The notes: generated by a model from the sequence alone, not told the origin. Counted from the first letter of the stretch, positions 38,641 to 48,286 are shown. The stretch is DNA of 64,000 nt from an uncultured Oceanospirillaceae bacterium (GCA_937138495.1 CAKZPE010000050.1:81563-145562); one strand, 5' to 3'. Numbers and translations: made by a program.

Positions 38641-41457
38641 ATGACCGATTATAAAGCGACTTTGAACTTGCCGGAAACGGCCTTTCCTATGCGTGGCAAT
38701 CTGGCTCAGAAAGAGCCGCAGATGCTGAAACAATGGCAGAAGATGGATCTGTACCAAAAGATTCGTCAGGTCAGCGCAGGTCGCGAGAAGTTTATTTTGC
38801 ATGATGGCCCGCCGTACGCGAACGGTGATATTCACATTGGCCATGCGGTTAACAAGATTTTGAAAGATATCATTGTTAAATCCCGCACGTTGGACGGCTA
38901 TGATGTGCCCTATGTACCGGGCTGGGACTGCCATGGTCTGCCGATTGAACACAACGTTGAGAAGAAACACGGCAAGGCCGGTGTTAAGTTGTCATTCTCT
39001 GATTTCCGCAAGAAGTGTCGTGAGTATGCGGCGCGTCAGGTAGATGGCCAGAAGAAAGATTTTATCCGTCTGGGGGTGTTGGGCGACTGGGAAAATCCGT
39101 ACCTGACAATGAACTTCGGGACAGAAGCAAACATCATCCGTGCGCTGGGTAAGATTGCTGAAAACGGCCATTTGGTTAAAGGTTATAAGCCGGTTTACTG
39201 GAGCGTAGTCGGCGGTTCAGCACTGGCGGAAGCGGAAGTCGAATATCAGGATAAAACGTCACTGGCGATCGATGTGCGTTTTGCGCCGCTGGATACTGAT
39301 GCCTTCCTGGGATGTTTTGATCAGCTTAGCGGCGAGGGTGAGGCGTCAGTTGTTATCTGGACCACTACACCATGGACACTGCCGGCTAACCAGGCGGTTT
39401 CGCTGAATGCCGAGCTGGATTATGTACTGGTCCAGTGCGATACCGGTACGGGAGCTGAGCGTCTGTTACTGGCTGAAGCGCTGGCTGAAGAAACGATGGG
39501 CCGCTACGGCATTGAAGATTATCAGGTGGTTGGCCGCTGTAAAGGCCAGGCGCTGGAAGGTCAGATGCTGGCGCATCCGTTCTATGACCGTCAGGTGCCT
39601 GTGATTCTGGGTGATCACGTTACAACAGATGCCGGTACCGGTGCGGTACACACTGCACCTGATCACGGTGTGGAAGATTTTAACGTAGGCCGCGCCTACG
39701 ATATCGGCACGCTGAATCTGGTTGCCGGAAACGGTGTGTTCGTCGAAGCTGCCGGTGAGTTTGCCGGTGAGCACGTTTACAAAGTTGAAGATAAAATCGT
39801 CGCCGCGCTGGAAGCGAATAACCGTCTGGTTATTCAAAAGAAATTCAATCACAGTTATCCACATTGCTGGCGGACTAAAACCCCTCTGATTTACCGTGCG
39901 ACACCTCAATGGTTTATCAGCATGGAAAAGGAAGGGCTGAAGACCAAAGCGCTGGATGCCATCAAGCAGGTTGAGTGGTTCCCGGGCTGGGGGCAAAACC
40001 GTATTGAAGCGATGGTTGAGCAAAGCCCGGATTGGTGTGTATCACGTCAGCGTACCTGGGGTGTGCCTATTGCGTTGTTTGTGAATAAGAATACTGGTGA
40101 ACTGCACCCGGAAACGCCGCAGCTGATCGAAGCGGTGGCGCTGGAAGTTGAAAAGACCGGTATTGATGCCTGGTTTGAACTGGAGGCTGAGTCTCTGCTG
40201 GGTGCGGACGCTGATCAGTACGAGAAGGTTCTGGATACCCTGGATGTATGGTTCGATTCCGGTGTGACGCACTATTCAGTACTGGATCGTACAGACGGTC
40301 TGGAATATCCGGCTAACATGTATCTGGAAGGGTCTGACCAGCACCGCGGCTGGTTCCAGTCTTCTCTGAAAACAGCGATTGCTATTAAAGGTACAGCGCC
40401 TTATAAGCAGGTACTGACCCACGGTTTCACCGTTGATGGTGATGGCCGTAAGATGTCCAAGTCTGTGGGTAACGTTGTATCGCCACAGGAAGTGATGAAT
40501 AAGTACGGTGCAGATATTCTGCGGCTGTGGGTTGCGTCGACGGATTTCAGTTCTGAAATGACCGTCTCTGACGAGATCCTCAAGCGTACGGCTGATGCTT
40601 ACCGCAGGATCCGTAATACTGCCCGTTTCCTGCTGTCTAACCTGAGTGGTTTTGATCCGAAAACCGATCTGGTGGCACCGGAAGATATGGTGGCTCTGGA
40701 TCGCTGGGCGGTGGACCGTACTGCGCAGCTGCAGGAAGAACTGGTTGGTCACTATGATCAGTATCAGATGTTGCAGGTGTATCAGAAAGTATCCCACTTC
40801 TGTTCACTGGATCTGGGCGGTTTCTATCTGGATATCATTAAAGATCGTCAGTATACCGCTAAGACAGATTCTGTTGCCCGTCGCTCCTGTCAGACTGCTC
40901 TGTTCCATATTATGGAAGCACTGGTACGCTGGGTTGCGCCGATTCTGAGCTTTACTGCCGATGAAATCTGGCAGCAGATGCCGGGTGAGCGTGCTGAATC
41001 GGTTCAGCTGGCGACATGGTATGAAGGTCTGACGGATCTGAATGCTGATACTCAGCTGGGGCGTGATTTCTGGCAGCAGGTGCTGGCAGTGAAGACTGCT
41101 GTGAATAAAGAGCTGGAGAACCAGCGGAGCGCTGGCAATATTGGCGGCAGTCTGGAAGCGGAAGTGACATTGTTCTGTGCGCCTGAGCTGCAGGCCGAGC
41201 TTGATAAGCTGGAAGATGAGCTGCGCTTTGTGCTGATTACCTCTCAGGCTGCTGTTCGTCCGTTGTCTGAAGCGGGTGATGCTGTGGCAACTGAGCTGGA
41301 AGGCTTGAGTGTTCAGGTCGTGAAATCAGAACAGGCTAAATGTGACCGCTGCTGGCATCACCGTGAAGATGTGGGTCAGAACGCTGAACATGAAGCACTG
41401 TGTGGCCGTTGCGTTGAGAACGTTAGCGGTGCTGGCGAACAGCGTAGCTTTGCTTAA
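38641..41457 (+). CDS. ileS: Isoleucyl-tRNA synthetase
   Basis: Class I aminoacyl-tRNA synthetase charging tRNA-Ile, with an editing domain for valine. The 938-residue product has the HIGH motif in [11 protein letters not shown], the editing-domain region with [12 protein letters not shown] and [12 protein letters not shown], the KMSKS motif in [15 protein letters not shown], and a C-terminal zinc finger ([10 protein letters not shown]...CGRCVEN). The length fits the bacterial type 1 enzyme. Part of the ribF-ileS-lspA-fkpB series. Confidence 0.98.
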   Translation: MTDYKATLNLPETAFPMRGNLAQKEPQMLKQWQKMDLYQKIRQVSAGREKFILHDGPPYANGDIHIGHAVNKILKDIIVKSRTLDGYDVPYVPGWDCHGLPIEHNVEKKHGKAGVKLSFSDFRKKCREYAARQVDGQKKDFIRLGVLGDWENPYLTMNFGTEANIIRALGKIAENGHLVKGYKPVYWSVVGGSALAEAEVEYQDKTSLAIDVRFAPLDTDAFLGCFDQLSGEGEASVVIWTTTPWTLPANQAVSLNAELDYVLVQCDTGTGAERLLLAEALAEETMGRYGIEDYQVVGRCKGQALEGQMLAHPFYDRQVPVILGDHVTTDAGTGAVHTAPDHGVEDFNVGRAYDIGTLNLVAGNGVFVEAAGEFAGEHVYKVEDKIVAALEANNRLVIQKKFNHSYPHCWRTKTPLIYRATPQWFISMEKEGLKTKALDAIKQVEWFPGWGQNRIEAMVEQSPDWCVSRQRTWGVPIALFVNKNTGELHPETPQLIEAVALEVEKTGIDAWFELEAESLLGADADQYEKVLDTLDVWFDSGVTHYSVLDRTDGLEYPANMYLEGSDQHRGWFQSSLKTAIAIKGTAPYKQVLTHGFTVDGDGRKMSKSVGNVVSPQEVMNKYGADILRLWVASTDFSSEMTVSDEILKRTADAYRRIRNTARFLLSNLSGFDPKTDLVAPEDMVALDRWAVDRTAQLQEELVGHYDQYQMLQVYQKVSHFCSLDLGGFYLDIIKDRQYTAKTDSVARRSCQTALFHIMEALVRWVAPILSFTADEIWQQMPGERAESVQLATWYEGLTDLNADTQLGRDFWQQVLAVKTAVNKELENQRSAGNIGGSLEAEVTLFCAPELQAELDKLEDELRFVLITSQAAVRPLSEAGDAVATELEGLSVQVVKSEQAKCDRCWHHREDVGQNAEHEALCGRCVENVSGAGEQRSFA

Positions 41458-41484
41458 TTAAAGCACGGATAACGGGAACACAGG

Positions 41485-41967
41485 ATGACATTGTTTCGCT
41501 CGACAGCACTGGTATGGCTATGGTTGGTTGCACTGGTGCTGGGCCTGGATCTGGTGACGAAAACGCTGGCGGATGACCTTCTGCCATATGGCGTACCGCA
41601 TCCGCAATTACCGGTATTTGATCTGACGCTGCTGTATAACAAAGGTGCTGCATTTAGCTTTCTGGCGGATGCCGGAGGCTGGCAGCGCTGGTTTTTTACT
41701 GCGGTGGCTGTGGGGATGAGCAGTGTATTGCTGGTATGGATGTATCGGACACCCCGCAATCAGGTCTGGTTAGGCTCTGCGCTGGCACTGGTGATGGCAG
41801 GGGCGTTGGGTAATTTGTTTGACCGGGTTGTCTATGGCCATGTTATCGATTTTCTGTCTTTCCATTATCAGAATAAATATTTCCCTGCGTTTAACTTTGC
41901 CGACGTGGCGATATCCTGTGGGGCGTTTATGCTGATTGTGGATATGTTCCGCCAGGAATCAAAATAG
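41485..41967 (+). CDS. lspA: Lipoprotein signal peptidase
   Basis: Inner-membrane aspartyl peptidase that removes signal peptides from diacylated prolipoproteins. The 160-residue protein has four hydrophobic segments and the two catalytic-Asp blocks, GNLFDRVVYGHVIDF and FNFADVAIS, plus NKGAAFSFLAD. Follows ileS by 27 bases and precedes fkpB by 42. Confidence 0.97.
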   Translation: MTLFRSTALVWLWLVALVLGLDLVTKTLADDLLPYGVPHPQLPVFDLTLLYNKGAAFSFLADAGGWQRWFFTAVAVGMSSVLLVWMYRTPRNQVWLGSALALVMAGALGNLFDRVVYGHVIDFLSFHYQNKYFPAFNFADVAISCGAFMLIVDMFRQESK

Positions 41968-42009
41968 CTAGGTTTTCTTTGTTGAAGCCGTTAATAACTG
42001 GAGTGATGT

Positions 42010-42450
42010 ATGTCTTCTTGTTCAATTGCTGAAAACAGCCGGGTTACGTTGCATTTCGCAATTAAGCTGATGAATGGCCAGGTAGTTGATTCTAACTTTG
42101 ATGCTGAACCTGCCTGTTTTTCTGTAGGTGACGGCCAGATGCTGGAAGGCTTTGAGCGGGTATTAATGGGCCTGAACAGCGGTGATGAAAAGCAGTTTGA
42201 GATTCTGCCTGAGCAAGGATTCGGTATGACGAATCCGAATAATATGCAGACGTTTCCCCGCAGCCAGTTTAAAGATATGGAGCTTGAACCGGGTCTTGTC
42301 ATTTCGTTCAGTGATGCTGGTAATGGTGAATTACCGGGAGTAATCAGTGAATTTAATGGTGACAGTGTGATTGTGGATTTTAATCATCCTCTAGCCGGAC
42401 AGACTTTGTTATTTGATGTGAAAATTATGAAAGTAGAATCTGCTGAGTAA
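42010..42450 (+). CDS. fkpB: FKBP-type peptidyl-prolyl isomerase (FkpB/SlpA)
   Basis: A 146-residue SlyD-like FKBP with prolyl isomerase and chaperone activity in the cytosol. Family segments include VTLHFAIKLMNGQVVDSNFD, FSVGDGQMLEGFERVLMGLN, EQGFGMTNPNN and FNHPLAGQTLLFDVKI. It closes the ribF-ileS-lspA-fkpB series. In P. aeruginosa ispH comes next, but here a convergent pilin gene ends 16 bases away. Confidence 0.94.
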   Translation: MSSCSIAENSRVTLHFAIKLMNGQVVDSNFDAEPACFSVGDGQMLEGFERVLMGLNSGDEKQFEILPEQGFGMTNPNNMQTFPRSQFKDMELEPGLVISFSDAGNGELPGVISEFNGDSVIVDFNHPLAGQTLLFDVKIMKVESAE

Positions 42451-42466
42451 TCTACACGTCTCTTTC

Positions 42467-42964
42467 CTAAATGCTTTTCTCCAGCAGCCATGATTGTCTG
42501 ATGGCTGCTTCCTGACGTATTTTATACGTCGCTGATAAATGTACTTTCTGTTGTGTCTCTGAGTGTGTGACTAATACATGAATTTTGTAACGGCTACTGG
42601 GTGTCGCGCTGATAAGATTATTCTGCAGATGTTTCTCTAGCAGGTAATGTTGAGTTGTGCCGGGAGGATGACCGTTACCCAGTGCCAGAAAGTTACTTTC
42701 ATCCTGAGTATTCGGTGTATTGCACCGGCCAGCGTTACAGTACCGGTCAAAAGTCAGAACATATTCCCTTTCAAGTATATCTTCCGCGTCATATAAGGCT
42801 TGTTGTGCCTGGGTGATAAGGCGTTGTTGCTCGTTATGGCGTTCAGTCGAATCAAGCTGGAGCTGAATACTCTGCCAGCCGATGCTGCTTAACCAGCCAA
42901 TAACAGGCAAGAAGAACAGTAATGTAAAAAGTGCCGCGCCCTGTTGTGTGGTTTGTGGGTTCAT
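42467..42964 (-). CDS. PilX-like minor pilin/assembly protein, divergent
   Basis: A 165-residue protein with a prepilin-like start (QQGAALFTLLFFLPVIGWLS, cleavage probably after Gly) and a soluble C-terminal domain, as in PilX. Like other PilX proteins it lacks Glu at position 5. It is much more diverged than the two PilX proteins at 47813 and 55537 and does not share their LIGVSAMQGTT block, so the PilX label rests partly on position. Last gene of the minus-strand pilV-pilW-pilE-pilX set; its ATG follows the previous stop with no gap. Confidence 0.6.
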   Translation of the reverse strand: MNPQTTQQGAALFTLLFFLPVIGWLSSIGWQSIQLQLDSTERHNEQQRLITQAQQALYDAEDILEREYVLTFDRYCNAGRCNTPNTQDESNFLALGNGHPPGTTQHYLLEKHLQNNLISATPSSRYKIHVLVTHSETQQKVHLSATYKIRQEAAIRQSWLLEKSI

Positions 42965-43399
42965 TTACCAGCACTCTTTAATCGATGCATGTGCGTTCAG
43001 TAATATCTTTTTGCCGTTCTGGTCAATGCTCAGGTCGCCACAGGTATCCTGTTGTTGTTTCCCCCGGCGTTGTGCAACCAGTTGATAGGAGTTTACGCCA
43101 GCGGATGCTACTTTGAGTTGGTAGCTCTCGTGTTTGAGAGTCTGGATATGAGGAGTATTGCAGATGCCCTGCAGTTCTGATGGGAATGGTTGTGGGGCAA
43201 TGTGTTCATAGCTGTGTGCGGTTTTGTGATACAGGCTGAGCTCAGTCATGCAGGCTTGCAGCAGTTGTTTTACCTGCTCACGGTTTGCTGATTGTTGGTG
43301 TTGAAAATAAGTTGGAGATGCAAGCAGGGCCAGCACGCTGATAATGAACAGAGTGATGATCAGCTCTATAAAGCTAAAACCTGGCGCTTTGCATTTCAT
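42965..43399 (-). CDS. PilE-like type IV pilin
   Basis: A 144-residue type IV pilin-like protein with prepilin cleavage site G^FSFIELIITLFIISVLALL and Glu at position 5. The C-terminus has a disulfide-type pair (DTCGDLSIDQNGKK ... KECW), very like the DRCG...CW ending of the PilE proteins at 52843 and 59986. It therefore probably is the PilE counterpart of this third set. Six bases downstream of pilW. Confidence 0.75.
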   Translation of the reverse strand: MKCKAPGFSFIELIITLFIISVLALLASPTYFQHQQSANREQVKQLLQACMTELSLYHKTAHSYEHIAPQPFPSELQGICNTPHIQTLKHESYQLKVASAGVNSYQLVAQRRGKQQQDTCGDLSIDQNGKKILLNAHASIKECW

Positions 43400-43405
43400 T
43401 TGAGA

Positions 43406-44302
43406 TTACTCATGTTGAAGGCGGTTATAGATCGGAATGACTGTGCTGAAGGTGCGTCTGACTTTCTGTGAGTTGTTGTCGTGCTGGATTTGTTCGCTGG
43501 AGCGAACGTTCAGTGTGATTTGCACACTTTGAATTTGCGTAGTGTCGTGAACCTGATGGATGGATACGAATCGTTCGGCACCTGGAATATTGTCTGTATT
43601 TTCACCGTACAGAATTTGCATCTGTTCTATGTTTTCAAGCAGCGCCTGCGCGTTATCGGTATCGTGTTTGCGGTACAGGGCCGGTATGCCATTACTCAGC
43701 CTTAGCTCATATGTGATGCCTGTAATTCTGTAGACCCGTGAGTGCATTGGGTAGGTGTGCAATAACTGATCAGACATGTTTCCTGTGTGATCAGATGCTT
43801 GCCCATGCTGTAACTGATTAGTGGATACGTTGGTAACAGTAAATATTTCACCGTTTATGCAGTTTGTGATTAACACAGTGTGATGTTGTTTTATTCTGGA
43901 TTGCCTCAGTGCTATGGGGCTGCCGGTGTGCTGCATTCTACGATCGGTAAAATGAGGCGGTTCGCTAACCCGCAGGATCCGGATACTGTCACTCTGATTA
44001 ATGCCGGTATTGTCTTCACCAAAAATTGCGAAGGCAGGTGAATAAGTGGTGTTATGTGAGCCGTTATAAACTGACCGGCGATTTTCGATACAACCCCAGT
44101 AGTCGGCCTGCTGAATATCCTGCCGTAGAAAGTGCAGTGCAGCCCATCCGTTTTCCAGCAGCTCCTGCTGCGCATTATTCAGTTGGAAACTGCGGTGGCT
44201 GAACAGGGCAGACTGAGTGATCAGCAGTATTAACATCAAGCTAATTGTCATGGAGATCATCAGTTCAATCAGACTGAATCCCTGTTGTGGAGTGTTCCTC
44301 AT
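43406..44302 (-). CDS. PilW-like minor pilin
   Basis: A PilW-family minor pilin of 298 residues from ATG 44302, with prepilin site G^FSLIELMISMTISLMLILL. It shares the PilW features seen in the other two copies: DSIRILRVSEP, QQADYWGCIENRR and a C-terminal TQIQSVQITLNVRSSEQIQ region. The frame continues upstream to a GTG at 44338, which would overlap pilV; ATG 44302 lies one base after the pilV stop. Minor pilins of this type help prime pilus assembly. Confidence 0.8.
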   Translation of the reverse strand: MRNTPQQGFSLIELMISMTISLMLILLITQSALFSHRSFQLNNAQQELLENGWAALHFLRQDIQQADYWGCIENRRSVYNGSHNTTYSPAFAIFGEDNTGINQSDSIRILRVSEPPHFTDRRMQHTGSPIALRQSRIKQHHTVLITNCINGEIFTVTNVSTNQLQHGQASDHTGNMSDQLLHTYPMHSRVYRITGITYELRLSNGIPALYRKHDTDNAQALLENIEQMQILYGENTDNIPGAERFVSIHQVHDTTQIQSVQITLNVRSSEQIQHDNNSQKVRRTFSTVIPIYNRLQHE

Positions 44303-44303
44303 A

Positions 44304-44780
44304 TCAGAAGCTAACGGGTTGATAAATGCTGTGCTCACCGGAAGGTGCCTGCCATCGGATACTCAACACTAAAATTTTGTCAGACAAATTGCAGTGAATG
44401 TTTGCCGGAGGAGAGGGCGGGCAGATTTTTCCAGTGCCTGATGGCAGAGCTTGTTCAATTTGTTGCTGCCAGTCGTGCACGGCATGCTTTGCCAATTCTT
44501 CTGCAGTGCATCCAGTGGTTTGGTAGCACGAGGGGGTTGGGCTGGCAGGGTGTTGAAATATGCCGTGAGAGGCTGCGACAGGGTTGGATTGTATATGCCC
44601 TGCCATGAACTGGAGCAGACTGTATGCTTTGGCTTCCTGAAATGAGAAACGTGCCAGTTGTTGGGCGTATATTTGTGAAGCAGTAATAGACATTAAAGTG
44701 ACGCTGGTCAGTGCCAGAGTGACCAGTACTTCAGTGAGCGTAAATCCCTTAGGGCTCATAACAGTATCCTGTGTATTCAT
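44304..44780 (-). CDS. PilV-like minor pilin
   Basis: A 158-residue minor pilin with prepilin site G^FTLTEVLVTLALTSVTLMS and a short soluble domain containing two cysteine clusters (SCYQTTGC and ICPPSP). It is the first gene of the minus-strand set. An internal ATG at 44759 (MSPKGFTL) is a possible start and would leave a more typical short leader. Its promoter must lie in the 44781-44954 gap, divergent from the orphan FimT-like gene. Confidence 0.72.
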   Translation of the reverse strand: MNTQDTVMSPKGFTLTEVLVTLALTSVTLMSITASQIYAQQLARFSFQEAKAYSLLQFMAGHIQSNPVAASHGIFQHPASPTPSCYQTTGCTAEELAKHAVHDWQQQIEQALPSGTGKICPPSPPANIHCNLSDKILVLSIRWQAPSGEHSIYQPVSF

Positions 44781-44954
44781 CCATGAGTACGTTTGACTGA
44801 TATTCAGCTTAGGTATGTAAATATAGAGCAGTTAATTTGATTTTTCCTGTAAAGGTGATTGCAGGCGGTCTGATTAAAAACTGTTCTGCTATGTAAGATG
44901 ATGATTTAATACAGTTGTTTGATTGCTGAAAGTAAAATCTCAGGGATTGAGAAA

Positions 44955-45506
44955 ATGTTCAGAGGTCCTGTGCAGGAAGCGTGGTATGGCAGAGGTTTCA
45001 CATTGATGGAGCTTCTTATTGTTCTGTGTGTCATCACCTTACTGGCAACTGTTGCAGTGCCGAATTTCAGACATGTAAAAGCGTACTTCGATGTTCAGGG
45101 AAATAGCCGTCAACTGGTCTCTGTTATCGCTGCTGCTAAAACCAATGCGATTCGGCAAGGTCGTTTTGTTGCTGTTTGCCGGCGAACTGACTATGAGCTG
45201 TCTCAGTGCGCTGACAGGCAAATTAACAGTGACGGTGACTGGAGCATAGGATGGCTGCTGTTTGTTGATATGGATGATAACCAGCTTTTCAACGGCGGTG
45301 ACCACTTAATAAAGGAAGGGCTGAATACCGCGTCAGGCTGTGAGATATTCGGTCGGGGAGATTTTCTGAGCTTTAATCCTGAAGGTTTACTTCGTGGTGG
45401 CGGGAACGGCACGTTTACGGTCAGGTGCGACAAGCTTGAGCAGAAGCTGATAGTAAATGTTATAGGTCGGATCCGGTATGGGGGTATAACACAGGTCGAA
45501 CCTTGA
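44955..45506 (+). CDS. Orphan FimT/GspH-like minor pilin
   Basis: A 183-residue protein with prepilin site G^FTLMELLIVLCVITLLATVAVPNF and a GspH/FimT-type soluble domain (SVIAAAKTNAIRQGRFVAVC, DGDWSIGWLLFVD, FNPEGLLRGGGNGTFTVRC). The frame begins at a TTG at 44919, but ATG 44955 (MFRGPVQ) gives a shorter leader. It is divergent from the minus-strand pilin set and separated by 385 bases from the first complete cluster, so it is a third FimT-type gene in the window. Confidence 0.8.
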   Translation: MFRGPVQEAWYGRGFTLMELLIVLCVITLLATVAVPNFRHVKAYFDVQGNSRQLVSVIAAAKTNAIRQGRFVAVCRRTDYELSQCADRQINSDGDWSIGWLLFVDMDDNQLFNGGDHLIKEGLNTASGCEIFGRGDFLSFNPEGLLRGGGNGTFTVRCDKLEQKLIVNVIGRIRYGGITQVEP

Positions 45507-45891
45507 AATAGGTTTGTATCAAGCTTCTTTACTGAGTTTCTTTATGCCGTGAATAGTGCCCATTCAGAGGAGTGGAAAAGCCTTGGTTGTTTGGGTGAAG
45601 GAAAAAATTGAGTGTTAAGTGTTTGAGCGTTTAGGTATTGTTTTATAAAAATGTAACAAGCTAGTTTTTGATTTCTAAGGGGCGGACTCAGCCCTGTTTG
45701 TTTAAATAAAAACCATGATAACGAAAGCGTACTGAAATTAGGGATGGAAAGTGATCCTGTTGTGTGCTAGTGGCTATTAACCTATTATGTAGCACGTAGT
45801 AATGTTTAAATTTACTGTATCTGGCGTGTTGTACGTCGGCCAGTGAGCGCATAAGAGGAAGGGATAGCCTATGAATTACCGGAGTGCCTGA
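45507..45891. other. 385-bp gap before the first pilin cluster
   Basis: AT-rich, no convincing coding frame. It probably holds the promoter of cluster 1. The stretch GTACGTCGGCCAGTGAGC near 45832-45850, followed by AGAGGAAGGG, weakly resembles GCACGTCGCCGGTCAGGG plus AAGAGGGC in the gap before cluster 2 (53391-53418), which may be a shared leader element. No strong promoter or terminator could be assigned. Confidence 0.5.
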
Positions 45892-46410
45892 ATGGCAAGG
45901 TTGAGTAGCAATATTAAGATTTCTGGCAGGAACTCTTCAGGGTTTACCCTGCTGGAGCTTATGGTGGCTATCGCGATCTTAGGTATCCTTCTGGGGATGG
46001 GGATTCCCAGCTATAACGCGATGACTGAATCTTCTCAATTGAGGGCGGTCTCTCATAACTTAACAACAGCCACTCAATTGGCCCGCTCGGAAGCTATTAG
46101 TCGGCGAGAGACAGCGGCTGTGTGCCGGGCAAATGCTGGATTTACTGCCTGTGGTTTTGCTAATGACTGGAGTAATGGCTGGCTGGTTGTAGAGCAGACC
46201 GGGGCGAATCTGCAAGTGGCTGCAGATGTTGATGTGATCAGAACATGGGAAGCTGTTGATATTGTTGTTTCAGGGGCGGTAAACGGATTTGTGTTTGACC
46301 GTTCAGGCCGTGCGACAACAACTGGTCAGCTTAGAGTTCAGAACGGTACTGATAGCCGTTGTTTGTTTGTTATTGGCAGTGGGCGTGTTGCAGGAGCTGA
46401 TTGCCCATGA
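45892..46410 (+). CDS. FimT/FimU-like minor pilin, cluster 1
   Basis: A 172-residue GspH/FimT-family minor pilin. The prepilin site is G^FTLLELMVAIAILGILLGMGIPSY; the family block SHNLTTATQLARSEAISRRETAAVC and the C-terminal RCLFVIGSGRV follow. It starts the cluster fimT-pilV-pilW-pilX-pilY1-pilE and has a close copy at 53581 (SRLRAVTHNLTSAIQLARSE versus SQLRAVSHNLTTATQLARSE). GGAG lies about nine bases before the ATG. Its stop overlaps pilV (ATGA). Confidence 0.88.
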   Translation: MARLSSNIKISGRNSSGFTLLELMVAIAILGILLGMGIPSYNAMTESSQLRAVSHNLTTATQLARSEAISRRETAAVCRANAGFTACGFANDWSNGWLVVEQTGANLQVAADVDVIRTWEAVDIVVSGAVNGFVFDRSGRATTTGQLRVQNGTDSRCLFVIGSGRVAGADCP

Positions 46411-46841
46411 TATCTGATTTGGGAAATTGCAGGTCTTCTGAGAAAGGCGCTTCACTCATAGAAGTCATGGTTGCGGTCGTTATCATCTCGATAGGTTTGC
46501 TTGCCGTGGCAGGGCTGCAGGCGGTTGCGCTGAAAAGTAATAATGGCTCGTATTTAAGGTCACAGGCAACTTTTCTGGCCTATGATCTGGCTGACCGGAT
46601 GCGGGCCGCGCCGGATTCTGCCCTTAATGGTGATTACAATAATGGTCAGGGAGGCGATCGCGCTCAGTGGGATGCTCAGGTGCTTAACCTTTTAGGGCCA
46701 GGGGCGACTGGTTTGGTAGCCAGGAATAACCGCCAGGTTACGATTACCGTTCGCTGGAACAACAGTCGTGACAGAATTCGTGCTGCGAATGATGTGGATC
46801 AGGCAACATTTGACAGTTTTACCTATCAGATGGAGTTTTAG
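46407..46841 (+). CDS. pilV: PilV-type minor pilin, cluster 1
   Basis: A 144-residue minor pilin with site G^ASLIEVMVAVVIISIGLLAV and the PilV-typical SNNGSYLRSQATFLAYDLAD and RMRAAPDSALNGDY region. ATG 46407 overlaps the fimT stop by 4 bases; an in-frame TTG lies two codons earlier. It is clearly homologous to the PilV at 54126 over its full length. Minor pilins PilV, PilW, PilX and FimU, with PilY1, form the complex that primes the pilus and stays at its tip. Confidence 0.9.
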   Translation: MISDLGNCRSSEKGASLIEVMVAVVIISIGLLAVAGLQAVALKSNNGSYLRSQATFLAYDLADRMRAAPDSALNGDYNNGQGGDRAQWDAQVLNLLGPGATGLVARNNRQVTITVRWNNSRDRIRAANDVDQATFDSFTYQMEF

Positions 46842-46844
46842 CGG

Positions 46845-47816
46845 ATGTCTGATCAGTTATTAAGTAAAGCTCAGAGAGGGTTCAGCCTGATTGAGCTGAT
46901 GATCGCAATGGTACTGGGGCTATTTCTGGTGGGAGGGGTCATTGTTGTGTTTATTGGCAGTTCCCAGAGCTTTAGTCATAACGAAGCGTTGTCACGGGTT
47001 CAGGAAAGCGGACGTTTTGCTTTAGAGATGGTTGCTCAGGAACTGCGTAATACCGGCTATAAAGGTAGCTGTTTTGTGAATGCCGTCGACATTATTAATA
47101 CTGCTGACGCCCAGTATGAAGCAGATGCTTATGATTTGAATGATCCGATCAGAGGTTGGACAGCTGCAACGGGGGAGTTCTTTGCCGGGAGTTTGGTGGG
47201 TTACGAAGCGAATACTGATTTAGTAATGGTTAAGCATGCGGCGAATACTGCAACCGCGAGTTTATCTGCAGATATTGATTCTACAGATACGACATTTCCG
47301 GTTAATGGTGGTGCTGCGCCAGGTGCTATCGTCGTGTTTTCTGATGCCGTAGGGTGTGATCTTTTTCAAAATACGGCCGCTCTTAATGCGGGGAGTCTTC
47401 AGCGCGGAACTTTGGGGCAAACCATTAATAACCAGACTGTTGCTGCTCAGCCGTTAAGTCATTCGTATTTACCCGGTGACAGTACGAATATCGCACTGCT
47501 ATCCAGCACGTTGTTTTATATAGGATCATCCGATTTGGGAGGTGCTAATACTACGGCGTTACGAAGTGTTAGTTATGATAACGGTGTCGCAAATGATCAG
47601 GAGCTGGTTGACGGTGTAAATGATCTGACTTTGTCATATGCCGTTGTTTCAGGTGCAGGCCCTGCGCTTAATTATGCTAATACTGCTGCTCAGATTACTG
47701 CCGCGAATAGCTGGGATGATGTCGTTGCCGTAAGAGTCGTTGTGAATGTGCAGGGTGAGCAAAATATATCTCACCAGTTCGCAACTACAGTAGCGCTCAG
47801 GAATCGGTTGCAATGA
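46845..47816 (+). CDS. pilW: PilW-type minor pilin, cluster 1
   Basis: A 323-residue PilW with site G^FSLIELMIAMVLGLFLVGGVIVV, ESGRFALEMVAQELRNTGYKG and the C-terminal SWDDVVAVRVVVNVQG region typical of PilW. It is the same length as the cluster 2 copy at 54569, and I estimate roughly 60 percent identity by eye. It begins three bases after pilV and overlaps pilX by 4 bases. Confidence 0.9.
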   Translation: MSDQLLSKAQRGFSLIELMIAMVLGLFLVGGVIVVFIGSSQSFSHNEALSRVQESGRFALEMVAQELRNTGYKGSCFVNAVDIINTADAQYEADAYDLNDPIRGWTAATGEFFAGSLVGYEANTDLVMVKHAANTATASLSADIDSTDTTFPVNGGAAPGAIVVFSDAVGCDLFQNTAALNAGSLQRGTLGQTINNQTVAAQPLSHSYLPGDSTNIALLSSTLFYIGSSDLGGANTTALRSVSYDNGVANDQELVDGVNDLTLSYAVVSGAGPALNYANTAAQITAANSWDDVVAVRVVVNVQGEQNISHQFATTVALRNRLQ

Positions 47817-48256
47817 TATATAACAGGAAAGAGCGATCCCGCGAGAGCGGTGTTGTATTGGTGATTGCATTAATTTTTCTACTGATGTTATCGCTGATTG
47901 GCGTTAGTGCCATGCAAGGCACCACTGTTCAGGAGAAAATGACCGGTAACCTTCGGGACCAGTATTCTGCATTTAATGCTGCTGAAGCAGCATTGCGGGC
48001 CGGTGAGACTCAGGCGCGTATCGATTACTTTAATGATGCACTGGACAAAGATAATCCGGGCAGCGGTACATATGCTGCTTCTTTTGCTGTACAGGCTATA
48101 CCTAGTTGGGATTCTGAGTTGTTGGCTGAAATTTATGTAAGCACTGGGATTGATGCCGAACCTTCCGGTGCAGTGATTAGGGTAACTGCATCTTCTGCAG
48201 GGGCTTCTGGTCAGTCGGATGTTCAACTTGAATCAATCTATGTGGTGGAAGAGTAG
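47813..48256 (+). CDS. pilX: PilX-type assembly protein, cluster 1
   Basis: A 147-residue PilX with hydrophobic N-terminus ESGVVLVIALIFLLMLSLIG (no Glu5, as usual for PilX), VSAMQGTTVQEKMTGNLRDQ and FNAAEAALRAGE. It overlaps pilW by ATGA. PilX is needed for PilY1 function in the pilus-priming complex. The C-terminal SAGASGQSDVQLESIYVVEE is almost repeated in the copy at 55537. Confidence 0.9.
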   Translation: MIYNRKERSRESGVVLVIALIFLLMLSLIGVSAMQGTTVQEKMTGNLRDQYSAFNAAEAALRAGETQARIDYFNDALDKDNPGSGTYAASFAVQAIPSWDSELLAEIYVSTGIDAEPSGAVIRVTASSAGASGQSDVQLESIYVVEE

Positions 48257-48286
48257 ATTTACTACTGTGCCATGGGAGGCTCTCTT

